A stretch of 32,670 nt of DNA from CAYMSF01 sp964542255 (lineage in GTDB: Bacteria > Verrucomicrobiota > Lentisphaeria > Victivallales > Victivallaceae). Of this stretch, positions 1 through 7,872 are shown in pieces. Position numbers and translations under genes: made by a program. The notes beneath the pieces are model-generated. The model was not told where the DNA came from, made no database searches, and saw only the letters and a list, made by a program, of their open reading frames with translations. Numbering within the stretch: the stretch's first letter is position 1; every line of letters begins with the position of its first letter. Location of the stretch: NCBI GenBank assembly GCA_964542255.1, contig CAZITV010000012.1, positions 1 through 32,670 on the forward strand. The letters are read 5' to 3'.

Positions 1-229
1 TTTTTTTATTAATTTATTGTCACTGGTTAGTTTTATTGCAAGCTGCCGTTAATAGTGCTTGAATAAATATTCTGATAAATTATATTCTACATGGTGAATC
101 TTATACAATATTAAGGTATCTATTTCATGCCGGGGCAATTAATTCTGACAATATCAAATCATCACGCCAAGGTGCTTAACCCTAAGTGCATTACATTAAA
201 TTTATGACACTACTTTTGTTGGAGCTACT

Positions 230-2029
230 TTGAGACGTAAATCATTATCGCTGATGCTTCCAATAGTTTTTCTATTGCTCGCCCTTTTTGCTTACCCTCT
301 TTTTGTGCCGCGTATTTTTTATGTTGTAACATGGCACAACTGCCTTGTGGCTATTACTCCGGCAATACTGACAATGCTGGCAATATCATTTTGCTGTTTT
401 GATTACCACAGATTAAAATTATTTATTGTTCAGCATGTCCTTCCTTCCATGTTATTATCCGTTATCACATTAATCTGTATTGGACATTATCTATCTAGTC
501 CAAATTTACCAGTCGAATATTTATTTAGCTCATTAGCGTGGGTTTTTATTCCACTGTGGGTATGCTTACGCCATACTTTTTTTTCACGGATATTGCCATA
601 TTTTCTAATTTTACTATGGACACTAAATTTTATCCAAATAACACTGGGGCTATCTTCGAATGCCATTTTTAGAGGGATTACCGGCAATTGGAACTGGAAC
701 GCTGCATTACTGATTGTAACAACGCCATTTCTGATCTATGAAATAACAATAATAGCAAAAAAAATACGAGTACCACTTATATTTACTTTTACATTTAACG
801 TTTTAATTGCCATTATTTCGCTGTATTACGTCTACAGAAGTGATTCAAAGGCTGCATGGCTGGCATTATTATCAACATTGATTTTAATGCCATTGATCAT
901 ATATAAAATTAATTCACGATATTTTATTTTATTAGTTATTTTTTTATTATTAATCGGTACTGTCATTGTTACTAACTCAAACTGCATGGACATTATTGCT
1001 TCACACCTCGACAATGACGTGAGAATTTATCTTTGGCGAGGAACATTGGATTTAATCAGGGAAAATTGGCTTACTGGTATTTGGCAGCCATTGTTCGAAA
1101 GCAGTTACGCATCCCACAATCCAACTGAATACTATTTAAGCGTTTTTGCAGCAGAACGCAATGTAAACCCTCATAATCACTTACTGTTCTTCTGCGCGGC
1201 AAATGGCGTAATTGCATTGGCAGCCTGGATAACAGTGTTGATATTTCCAATAAAATCATATTTACAAAAAAAATATGACGTTAAAAATCTTCTTTTCCTA
1301 TTTGTCTACGTATTTTTACTCGTAATGAGTATGGTTGATACAGTTTTAGATGTTTGGCCATTGAATATCATATTCCTCACTGTTATGGGGTTGCTCTGGG
1401 GGCGATGCTGGATAATCCGGCCAAAAAGCTTATTTGCAATCACACCTCATAATAGATTTATATTTACATTTGGATTTATATTTCTGGTTTTGGCATTTAT
1501 TGATACGGGACGCAACATTGCCAGCTCTTATTGTTTTCGCCGAGCCCGAATTGCGATGGATGAAAAAAAAATCCCGGAATCGAAGCATTGGTGCGACTTA
1601 AGTATTGCCTTCAAACCTAATCCTGAGAATATTTATCAGGCAGCCCTTATAGCATTTTATGATATAAAAAATGCCAGACAGTGCATTAAATTTCTTGACA
1701 TGCTTAAACCTTACACTGGATTTGATAATTATGTACATAATAATGGTTTGCGCGCGAAGGCTTTATGTGTTATTGGACAACAACATGAAGCCATCTATTA
1801 TTTTGAGCAGGAAGGAAAAAATTTTCCTTTAAGTATAATCAATTGGTATTATTATCTGCAAACTTTAAAACAACTAGGCATAACTAAAAAAATTGAAATT
1901 GTCTCAAGCAGACTGAATTACGTTCTTGAGCTGCGCGGATGGACTGCCGAACAAATACCAATTTTATTAAGACAACCCAATCACGATTGGGATTTAAATG
2001 GAATTATTTCAAAAGCTCCGAATAAATAG
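230..2029 (+). CDS. O-antigen ligase/polymerase-like membrane protein with C-terminal helical repeats
   Basis: This is a 599-residue protein whose first ~420 residues are a chain of hydrophobic segments, roughly a dozen. A periplasmic-type loop near residues 265-330 carries RNVNPHNHLLFF, the H-N-H signature usual in Wzy/WaaL (Wzy_C) proteins that join lipid-linked glycans. The last ~170 residues are soluble and rich in paired helices with spaced Ala/Tyr residues (for example YQAALIAFYD and KALCVIGQQHEAIYYF), which look like TPR units. The start is TTG, chosen because GGAG at 221-224 lies five bases upstream. The stop is directly followed by the next gene, so the two are probably co-transcribed. 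Membrane topology and the NPHNH motif are visible. The family assignment follows from them. The actual sugar substrate is unknown and ligase and polymerase cannot be told apart. Confidence 0.75.
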   Translation: MRRKSLSLMLPIVFLLLALFAYPLFVPRIFYVVTWHNCLVAITPAILTMLAISFCCFDYHRLKLFIVQHVLPSMLLSVITLICIGHYLSSPNLPVEYLFSSLAWVFIPLWVCLRHTFFSRILPYFLILLWTLNFIQITLGLSSNAIFRGITGNWNWNAALLIVTTPFLIYEITIIAKKIRVPLIFTFTFNVLIAIISLYYVYRSDSKAAWLALLSTLILMPLIIYKINSRYFILLVIFLLLIGTVIVTNSNCMDIIASHLDNDVRIYLWRGTLDLIRENWLTGIWQPLFESSYASHNPTEYYLSVFAAERNVNPHNHLLFFCAANGVIALAAWITVLIFPIKSYLQKKYDVKNLLFLFVYVFLLVMSMVDTVLDVWPLNIIFLTVMGLLWGRCWIIRPKSLFAITPHNRFIFTFGFIFLVLAFIDTGRNIASSYCFRRARIAMDEKKIPESKHWCDLSIAFKPNPENIYQAALIAFYDIKNARQCIKFLDMLKPYTGFDNYVHNNGLRAKALCVIGQQHEAIYYFEQEGKNFPLSIINWYYYLQTLKQLGITKKIEIVSSRLNYVLELRGWTAEQIPILLRQPNHDWDLNGIISKAPNK

Positions 2030-3925
2030 GTGAATATATTGAATCATTATCTTAGCTCTCTTAGTTCTTGGTATCTGATGTTAACGACATTGGTTATTTT
2101 CTTGTTGGCCGCGGCTGGCACAGGAATGATTTTGTGCAAACTATTAAAACTCGAGTGGCGCAACAAACCAATGATGTTTCTAGTAAACATTACCATTGGA
2201 ATTGATCTATTAGCATTATTCAGCTTACTTGGAGGATGGTTTAAAGTACTATCGCCATTGACAATTTGGATTTTTATGGGCAGTATGGCAATTTATGCAT
2301 TGGCATACAGTAGTAAAACACTTTATCCATTATGGCATTTTATCAATAAAAACAGATTTTTTACTGTGATTGCAGGTCTGCTCTTTTTATTTACTCTAGG
2401 CAGTTCATTATGCTATCCATACTGCTGGGACGAATTAACTTATCACGTGGCTCTGCCTGAACGCTGGATTCGTTCCGGCGATGTCGCAGTATTCGCGGAT
2501 AATCCATATTCTGCATTTCCGTCTCTGCCTCACTTAGTATTTCGCCTGGCAATGGAGTGCGGCGGCATTAAAATACCAAGAATGCTTTGCTGGGTGACAT
2601 ATTTAATATTTTTTACTGGAACATATATGTTGATAAAACCGTATGGTGCTAGATGGAAAACATTAATCTGTATTTGCGTATTTATGTTCTCGCCAATATT
2701 CATAGTGATGATGCGCGAAGCATACGTTGAGCCATTTTTATTAATCAATCTGCTTGGTGTCTTTTTGACATTAAAAGGAACAATTAATTCAAACAGATAT
2801 TTTTATAATATATTTATCGTTTGCGGGATTTTTGCCGGTGCCGCAGCGGCAGTTAAATTAACTGGATTGGGCGTGGCTGGAATTATTTTAATTATTGCCG
2901 CATCCTACCCTTTAATTGATTTAAGGTACAGAATACTCTGCACATTGGCATCACTGCTGCCAACTGCAATTTTATTTTGTTTGCCGTTTTATCTGCGGCC
3001 GCTGTTGGCAACGGGCAACCCTTTCTATCCTTTTTTTGCAACTTTTTTTACAGCTGACGCATCTGTAATAGCGATGAGCGAATATCATTATGCCATGGGC
3101 GATTACCATTATGGGATAAAAAACCTAAATGGTTTTTTTACTGCTCCGATATTATTATGTTTTTATGATAAAATTTTTGATGGCATCGTATTAGGTTGGC
3201 AATTTTTGTTTTTATGCTTATCCGCCTTAATGGTAATTATTTTTTATTTACGGACAAATTGTTCAATGCGAAATTTTGGGATTATCTCAGCCATTATATT
3301 TTTTTATTTTTTCTGGTTTTTTAGCTCACAGCAGAGCCGATTCGTTATACCTTTGTTTTTTTTAATTTTTCTGATTGGCTGTAAGCCATTTTTTAGAATT
3401 GATGAGCGCTGGAAACTATTCATATTGACATCAGTTCTTATTATTTCCACTATGACAAATTCTATGTGGGTTGATATCCGGCATTACTATATTTCGTGGC
3501 GATGGGTATTTGGCGCTACGAGCTGGACAACAAAATTTCTAGAAATAGGAACTCGCGACAAAGGTTATATCAATGCCATGGGAGCTTTGGCAGAAAAAAC
3601 GCAAAACAACGCCAATATTATGTTAATTTTTGAACGTCGCGGCTTATATTGTCCTAGAAAATACATTATTGCAACCCCATTTTATCAGGCTAAGTTTTTC
3701 ACGCCTGTGCCTGAAAAGCCAAGCGATGTATTCAAAATTTTATGTACAGAAAAAGTTGATTATATTATGGTTGGCTCATCATTGGTTAACCCTGACCATT
3801 TAGAAAACTATAATCGAGACAACCTGGAATTAGCCCGGCGACTTGCCGGATTAATCGGCACCAAGACACTTGAATTAATCTGGTCTGATGATGGCTACAA
3901 TCTGTTTAAAGTCAAAAGACAATAA
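2030..3925 (+). CDS. GT-C type polytopic glycosyltransferase
   Basis: This 631-residue protein has about 12 hydrophobic spans and a soluble C-terminal ~120 residues. After the third or fourth span comes CYPYCWDELTYHVALPE, with an Asp-Glu pair at residues 134-135. That first-loop acidic pair is the hallmark of GT-C enzymes such as the PMT/ArnT/GT39 group, which move a sugar from a polyprenyl-phosphate carrier to an acceptor outside the inner membrane. The GTG start at 2030 begins on the base after the preceding TAG, which indicates translational coupling with the O-antigen-ligase-like gene; a TTG at 2039 is an alternative. The role is inferred to be surface-glycan or glycoprotein assembly. It could also be a related DUF-type membrane protein that has kept the same fold without known activity. 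Confidence 0.65.
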   Translation: MNILNHYLSSLSSWYLMLTTLVIFLLAAAGTGMILCKLLKLEWRNKPMMFLVNITIGIDLLALFSLLGGWFKVLSPLTIWIFMGSMAIYALAYSSKTLYPLWHFINKNRFFTVIAGLLFLFTLGSSLCYPYCWDELTYHVALPERWIRSGDVAVFADNPYSAFPSLPHLVFRLAMECGGIKIPRMLCWVTYLIFFTGTYMLIKPYGARWKTLICICVFMFSPIFIVMMREAYVEPFLLINLLGVFLTLKGTINSNRYFYNIFIVCGIFAGAAAAVKLTGLGVAGIILIIAASYPLIDLRYRILCTLASLLPTAILFCLPFYLRPLLATGNPFYPFFATFFTADASVIAMSEYHYAMGDYHYGIKNLNGFFTAPILLCFYDKIFDGIVLGWQFLFLCLSALMVIIFYLRTNCSMRNFGIISAIIFFYFFWFFSSQQSRFVIPLFFLIFLIGCKPFFRIDERWKLFILTSVLIISTMTNSMWVDIRHYYISWRWVFGATSWTTKFLEIGTRDKGYINAMGALAEKTQNNANIMLIFERRGLYCPRKYIIATPFYQAKFFTPVPEKPSDVFKILCTEKVDYIMVGSSLVNPDHLENYNRDNLELARRLAGLIGTKTLELIWSDDGYNLFKVKRQ

Positions 3926-4002
3926 AGTTTTATAAATAGTCAGTAACCAGTTTTTGCCAAGCTAAACGCTGTGTTATGCGCCAGGAATAAAATTCAACTA
4001 TA

Positions 4003-4053
4003 TTTTTTATTTTTTTTAAAATAAAAAAACCAAAAAAAATTATTTGTGGTTTT
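4003..4053. repeat. AT-only inverted repeats upstream of the HU gene
   Basis: Two adjacent hairpins lie between the glycosyltransferase and the HU-like gene. The first is an 11-bp all-AT stem (TTTTTTATTTT at 4003-4013 pairs with 4018-4028 over a TTTT loop). The second pairs AAAACCA (4026-4032) with TGGTTTT (4047-4053). They share bases, so only one can form at a time. They may end transcription of the preceding gene or serve as bent or UP-like DNA ahead of the HU promoter. The sequence alone does not decide. Confidence 0.45.
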
Positions 4054-4142
4054 GCAAGAATGAACATAAATGGTAACTTAAGTAAGCTGACTATTATTTA
4101 CTTTTTCTGTGAATAAAATATTAACCTGAAAGGACTTAAAAA

Positions 4143-4445
4143 ATGACTAAACGTGATATGGTTGTAAAAATAGCAGAACATACTGGAATCATTCAATCAG
4201 ATGTTGCTGCGGTTGTACAGCTAACGCTTGACTTGCTCGCTGACGAATTAGTCCGTGGAGAAAGTGTTGAATTACGTAATTTTGGCGTTTTCGAAATCAA
4301 AGTACGCAAAAGCCGAAAAGGACGTAATCCGAATATGCCGAAAAATGAAGTAATTATTCCTGAGCGTGCTGTTGTTAAGTTTCGTGCTGGAAGAGAGCTT
4401 CGTGATAAAGTTGAAAAAATTAATACCAAAAAATTAAATAAGTAA
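4143..4445 (+). CDS. HU/IHF-family DNA-binding protein
   Basis: This 100-residue protein is close to the usual 90-100 of the family. It begins MTKRDMVVKIAEHTGI, the helical dimerisation part. The core is ELRNFGVFEIKVRKSRKGRNP, in which GxF and the RxxRKGRNP arm are the conserved features that insert into the minor groove, with the Pro of the arm at about residue 61. The usual C-terminal strand and helix (VVKFRAGRELRDKV) follow, with a short Lys/Asn tail. It bends DNA and helps organise the nucleoid. Whether it acts as HU (non-specific) or IHF-like (sequence-specific) cannot be told. A good AAAGGA Shine-Dalgarno precedes the ATG. It appears to be a separate transcription unit, with AT-rich sequence upstream and 90 bases before hisS. 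Confidence 0.93.
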   Translation: MTKRDMVVKIAEHTGIIQSDVAAVVQLTLDLLADELVRGESVELRNFGVFEIKVRKSRKGRNPNMPKNEVIIPERAVVKFRAGRELRDKVEKINTKKLNK

Positions 4446-4535
4446 TGATTGATTTTTTTTCCACAATTGAACCATTTGTTATACGCTCTAGTTTTTTAAG
4501 TCACTCTAAATGCAAAGCAACTTGGAGTAACACTA

Positions 4536-5792
4536 ATGGCTAACGCTAATCCTCCTCCAGGCACTGCAGACATTTTCCCTGAAGAAGTCTCATTCTGGCA
4601 CCGTCTTGAACAAACCGCCAGAGATATTTTTTCTTTATACGGTTTTGGTGAAATTCGAACACCAATTTTTGAATATACAGAAATTTTCAAGCGTGGTCTT
4701 GGCGACCAGACTGAGGTTGTTCAAAAAGAGATGTACAGTTTTGATGACCGCGGCGGCAGAAATTTAACACTTAGACCAGAAGGTACTGCGGGGATTATGC
4801 GGGCGCTACTTGCAACTGACGTTATGAACGGCAACGAGAAGCGCGTTTTTTACCTTGGTCCGATGTTCAGAGGCGAACGCCCAGCTGCAGGAAGGCGGCG
4901 GCAGTTTCACCAAATCGGCGTTGAAAATGTTGGCAGAGTTTCACCTGAACTCGATGCAGAATGCATTTCAATGCTTTTACACTTTATAAATAGTTGTGGA
5001 ATTACCGGCTCTAAATTACTACTCAATACCCGTGGCGGCATTAATGACAGAAAAGCTGCTGAAGAATTGCTTTATAGTTATTTTAGTGCCTATGAAGGCG
5101 AATTGTGTCAAGATTGCCAAAAAAGATTAAAAAATAATATTTGGCGAGTCCTGGACTGCAAACTTGATAAATGCAGAAGCATTGTTTCGCAGGCACCCGA
5201 ATACACTGCCGCCTTCAGTCAGGAATCGCAGGATTACTTTAAACGTGTTTGTGACATTCTCACTTCAATGGATATAAACTTCACTATCGACCCATGCTTG
5301 GTGCGCGGGTTAGACTATTACGTACATACTGTATTTGAAATTGTCCACCCAGGACTAGGTGCACAAAGTGCTGTTGCTGGCGGCGGCCGCTATGAATTAT
5401 TCTTGCCCGAAACCGGTAAACCGATGCTAGGCGTCGGTTTTGCTCTAGGAATGGAACGTTTGTTAATGATTCAAGAGGCACTGATGGTACCGCCACCGCA
5501 ATCATACCCAAGTCCAGTATACTTGGCTGCACTTGGCCTTAAAGCCAAAGAATTTAATTTGAAACTTGCCCAGCAACTAAGGAATAGTGGAATTGCTGCC
5601 ATCGTAGAAGTAGAAGAACGAAGTCTTAAGGCACAAATGCGTGCGGCCAACCGCTTTAACTCAAAATTTGTCTTAATTTGTGGAGAAAGTGAGTTGGAAC
5701 GCGTAGCAGTTATTTGTAAAAATATGCTTACAGGAGAACAAGTTGAACTGCAAGTATCAGAATTAATAAATTTCATACGTCAAAATAAATAA
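4536..5792 (+). CDS. hisS: Histidyl-tRNA synthetase
   Basis: HisRS charges tRNA-His in the cytoplasm. The 418 residues match the bacterial family length. Class II motif 2 is at FRGERP (111-116), preceded by LRPEGT (79-84). The histidine-specific loops RGLDYY (257-262) and GGGRYE (282-287) and motif 3 GFALGMERL (301-309) are all intact. The last ~90 residues form the anticodon-binding domain. Four cysteines in the insertion domain (C191, C194, C208, C213) resemble the Cys cluster present in many bacterial HisRS. GGAG at 4524-4527 supports the ATG. It is followed after 18 bases by adk and leads the hisS-adk-map-infA operon. Confidence 0.97.
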   Translation: MANANPPPGTADIFPEEVSFWHRLEQTARDIFSLYGFGEIRTPIFEYTEIFKRGLGDQTEVVQKEMYSFDDRGGRNLTLRPEGTAGIMRALLATDVMNGNEKRVFYLGPMFRGERPAAGRRRQFHQIGVENVGRVSPELDAECISMLLHFINSCGITGSKLLLNTRGGINDRKAAEELLYSYFSAYEGELCQDCQKRLKNNIWRVLDCKLDKCRSIVSQAPEYTAAFSQESQDYFKRVCDILTSMDINFTIDPCLVRGLDYYVHTVFEIVHPGLGAQSAVAGGGRYELFLPETGKPMLGVGFALGMERLLMIQEALMVPPPQSYPSPVYLAALGLKAKEFNLKLAQQLRNSGIAAIVEVEERSLKAQMRAANRFNSKFVLICGESELERVAVICKNMLTGEQVELQVSELINFIRQNK

Positions 5793-5810
5793 TTCAAAAA
5801 AAGGAAAAAA

Positions 5811-6461
5811 ATGTTTAAGAAAAAAAATCTTATTTTTTTAGGAGCACCTGGTGCAGGCAAAGGAACGTTTTCATCAGAACTAAAGTCACTGCATCCATTC
5901 GCACATATTTCAACCGGTGACATTCTCCGTGCAGAAATAGCCAAAGGTACTGAATTAGGCAAACAAGCATCTGCTATCATGGCACGTGGAGAATTAGTTC
6001 CAGATGATATTGTTGCAAAAATGGTTAGAGAAAGACTTGCACAGCCTGACTGTGAAAACGGTTTTATATTAGATGGTTTTCCTCGAACAGTCAGACAGGC
6101 CGAATTATTAGAAGAAGCACTTCTCTCTCTTAATAAAAAACTCGACAATGTCATTTATTTTAATGTTGATGACGAATTATTACTGAAACGCCTGACCGCA
6201 CGGGTATCCTGTAAACAATGCGGCACTATTTACAACAAAATATTCTCTCCGCCAAAATCAGCAGACAGTTGCGACAAATGCAGTGGCGAACTCTTTCAAC
6301 GTGCAGATGACTCGCTCGAAACCGCACTTGAAAGATTAAAAGTATTCTATTCAATGACACAACCATTAATTGAATACTACAAAAAATGTGGTTTATTGTT
6401 TACAATAAATGAGCATGACAAGTCTAAAGTTGTTGAGTTGTTGAAAAAGGAACTGTGCTAA
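5811..6461 (+). CDS. adk: Adenylate kinase (zinc-lid type)
   Basis: This enzyme interconverts ATP + AMP and 2 ADP in the cytosol. The 216 residues carry the P-loop GAPGAGKG (11-18), the AMP-site STGD (34-37) and DGFPRT (88-93). The LID domain holds four cysteines, C134, C137, C154 and C157, in C-x2-C...C-x2-C spacing, so this is the long, zinc-binding form rather than the zinc-free enterobacterial type. A purine-rich AAAGGAAA site precedes the ATG. Its TAA stop shares one base with the ATG of map, so the two are translationally coupled. In many bacteria adk, map and infA sit inside the ribosomal spc operon behind secY; here hisS takes that upstream place. Confidence 0.97.
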   Translation: MFKKKNLIFLGAPGAGKGTFSSELKSLHPFAHISTGDILRAEIAKGTELGKQASAIMARGELVPDDIVAKMVRERLAQPDCENGFILDGFPRTVRQAELLEEALLSLNKKLDNVIYFNVDDELLLKRLTARVSCKQCGTIYNKIFSPPKSADSCDKCSGELFQRADDSLETALERLKVFYSMTQPLIEYYKKCGLLFTINEHDKSKVVELLKKELC

Positions 6462-7234
6462 TGGCCAATTCCGCAGATTTTGTCATCCACTCTGAATCAG
6501 AAATTGCCGTCATACGTTTGGCATCACAAGCTGCCGCTACAGTAAGAGAACAGCTTAAAAGCACGATTCAGGTTGGGATGAGCACAAAAGACGTGGACAT
6601 ATTAGCTGGAACGTTGATTCAACAAACTGGCGGCATCAGCGCATTCTTAGGTTATCGTGGATTCCCTGGTCAAATTTGCATTTCTGTTAACGACGAAGTT
6701 GTTCACGGCATCGGTAAACCAGAACGAATTTTATGTTCAAATGATATTGTAAGCATCGATATAGGAGTTAAACTTGCAGGCGGGATAGGCGATACAGCAA
6801 CAACATTGGCGTTACGACCGGATATACCTACGAGAACAAGTGATTTGCTTACTTATACAGAACAAGCACTTCACACTGGCATTGCACAAGCAAAACCGGG
6901 AAAATTTGTGCAGGACATCAGCATTGCCATCGAGCAAGTTGCAAAACTTGCCAAACTGGGGATAGTACGCGAGTACGTTGGTCACGGCTGCGGTACAAGA
7001 CTGCATGAACCTCCAGAAGTCCCAAATTTCTCAACCTTTTTCCGCGGTCCAAGACTAAGAGAAGGGATGATTCTAGCCATCGAGCCTATGTTAAATCTAG
7101 GCACACACCGAGTTTTTACAGATTCTGACCACTGGACGGTGAAAACAAAAGATGGTAATTTATCCGCACATTTCGAGCATATGGTATTAATCACACAAAA
7201 CGAACCGGAGATTTTAACGTGTCTAAAGATGTAA
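6461..7234 (+). CDS. map: Methionine aminopeptidase, type I
   Basis: MetAP removes the initiator Met from nascent proteins. All five metal ligands of the pita-bread fold can be placed: D100, D111, H175, E208 and E239, within SIDIGV, GIGDTAT, GHGCGT, AIEPM and SAHFEHMV. The substrate-site H82 is also present. I chose the ATG at 6461 (257 residues) over an in-frame GTG at 6455, because AAGGA at 6447-6451 is nine bases from the ATG but only three from the GTG. There is no N-terminal extension or zinc ribbon, so it is type Ia. It overlaps adk by one base and infA by 16. It works together with Fmt, also encoded in this window, in N-terminal processing. Confidence 0.96.
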   Translation: MANSADFVIHSESEIAVIRLASQAAATVREQLKSTIQVGMSTKDVDILAGTLIQQTGGISAFLGYRGFPGQICISVNDEVVHGIGKPERILCSNDIVSIDIGVKLAGGIGDTATTLALRPDIPTRTSDLLTYTEQALHTGIAQAKPGKFVQDISIAIEQVAKLAKLGIVREYVGHGCGTRLHEPPEVPNFSTFFRGPRLREGMILAIEPMLNLGTHRVFTDSDHWTVKTKDGNLSAHFEHMVLITQNEPEILTCLKM

Positions 7235-7434
7235 TCAAAGTAGAAGGCGTTGTAAGAGAACTGCTACCCAACACTATGTTCAGAGTGGAATTACCCAACA
7301 AGCATATGGTAATTGCACATATTAGTGGTAAAATGCGTTTAAATTTTATTCGCATTCTTCCAGGGGATGAGGTAACACTGGAAATGTCACCGTATGATCT
7401 GAATAAAGGTCGGATTGTTTTTAGAAAAAAATAA
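7219..7434 (+). CDS. infA: Translation initiation factor IF-1
   Basis: This 71-residue S1-like OB-fold protein is of canonical length. It binds the 30S A site during initiation. The diagnostic stretches LPNTMFRVELPN, AHISGKMR, IRILPGD and SPYDLNKGRIVFR are all present. The start is GTG at 7219, with GGAG at 7207-7210 as ribosome binding site, inside the 3' end of map (16-base overlap in another frame). The reading from GTG gives SKDVIKVEGVV, which lines up with the usual start of the family. It is the last gene of the hisS-adk-map-infA operon and is followed by a hairpin terminator. rpmJ and the S13/S11 genes that often follow infA are absent. Confidence 0.96.
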   Translation: MSKDVIKVEGVVRELLPNTMFRVELPNKHMVIAHISGKMRLNFIRILPGDEVTLEMSPYDLNKGRIVFRKK

Positions 7435-7456
7435 TCTTTTCGGCAATTTTAAAGCA

Positions 7457-7514
7457 GACGGGATATCACAGTATTTCTGGTATATTGTGATGCCGTCATT
7501 TATGAAATTTTTTT
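7457..7514 (+). terminator. Rho-independent terminator after infA
   Basis: GACGG (7457-7461) pairs with CCGTC (7493-7497). An inner imperfect stem is formed by ATCACA and TGTGAT around a short loop. A run of seven T residues lies at 7508-7514, about ten bases beyond the stem, so this is a slightly loose terminator closing the hisS-adk-map-infA operon. It also lies at the 3' edge of the minus-strand RHS relic. Confidence 0.6.
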
Positions 7515-7838
7515 CACAAAGTTAGTTGAGTCGCGCTTAATCAATACCAGACCATACAAAATACTCCGATTTGCCGTCAGCATCAGTTCTACCTGAAATC
7601 TGTCCATCAATAACATATTCGTAGTCAGTCCGGCTGAAAGCGTTATTATTCTTTTCAGTAAACGACATTGCTTTATACAGCCAGCCGTACTGATAACTTT
7701 TATCGCCCTTTCTGGTTGCTGCCCCGTGACACCAACGATGTCACTAGTAGATACGTTCTTTTTAACCAAGCGGTCGAATGCGTCATAGGAATATTTGATT
7801 CGCGGTCGGTGTTTATACCAATTCGCAATCAGTGCTGA
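7500..7838 (-). pseudogene. Decayed RHS/YD-repeat protein fragment
   Basis: On the minus strand three broken reading frames together read as an RHS (YD-repeat) protein. The first, from about 7838, gives RIKYSYDAFDRLVKK, a textbook YD repeat (YxYDxxxRL). After a frame change near 7700 a second frame gives GDKSYQYGWLYKAMSF and then DYEYVIDGQISGRTDADGK. After another frame change near 7545-7560 the first frame resumes with GLVLIKRDSTNFV. In intact RHS proteins this order (YD repeat, then a D-G-x repeat, then WDGLxLIRRxxTxYV) comes just before the core that precedes the variable toxin tip. There is no usable start, and the neighbours upstream and downstream are unrelated. It is a relic of a lost RHS gene, with at least two frameshifts. 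Confidence 0.7.
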
Positions 7839-7872
7839 TTAACTGTTAGTCAATCTGAAACACGGCTTGGAA

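Noticed and set aside
5780..6154. 124-codon minus-strand frame opposite adk
   Set aside because: It is a shadow of the well-supported adk gene, with low-complexity start and no ribosome site.
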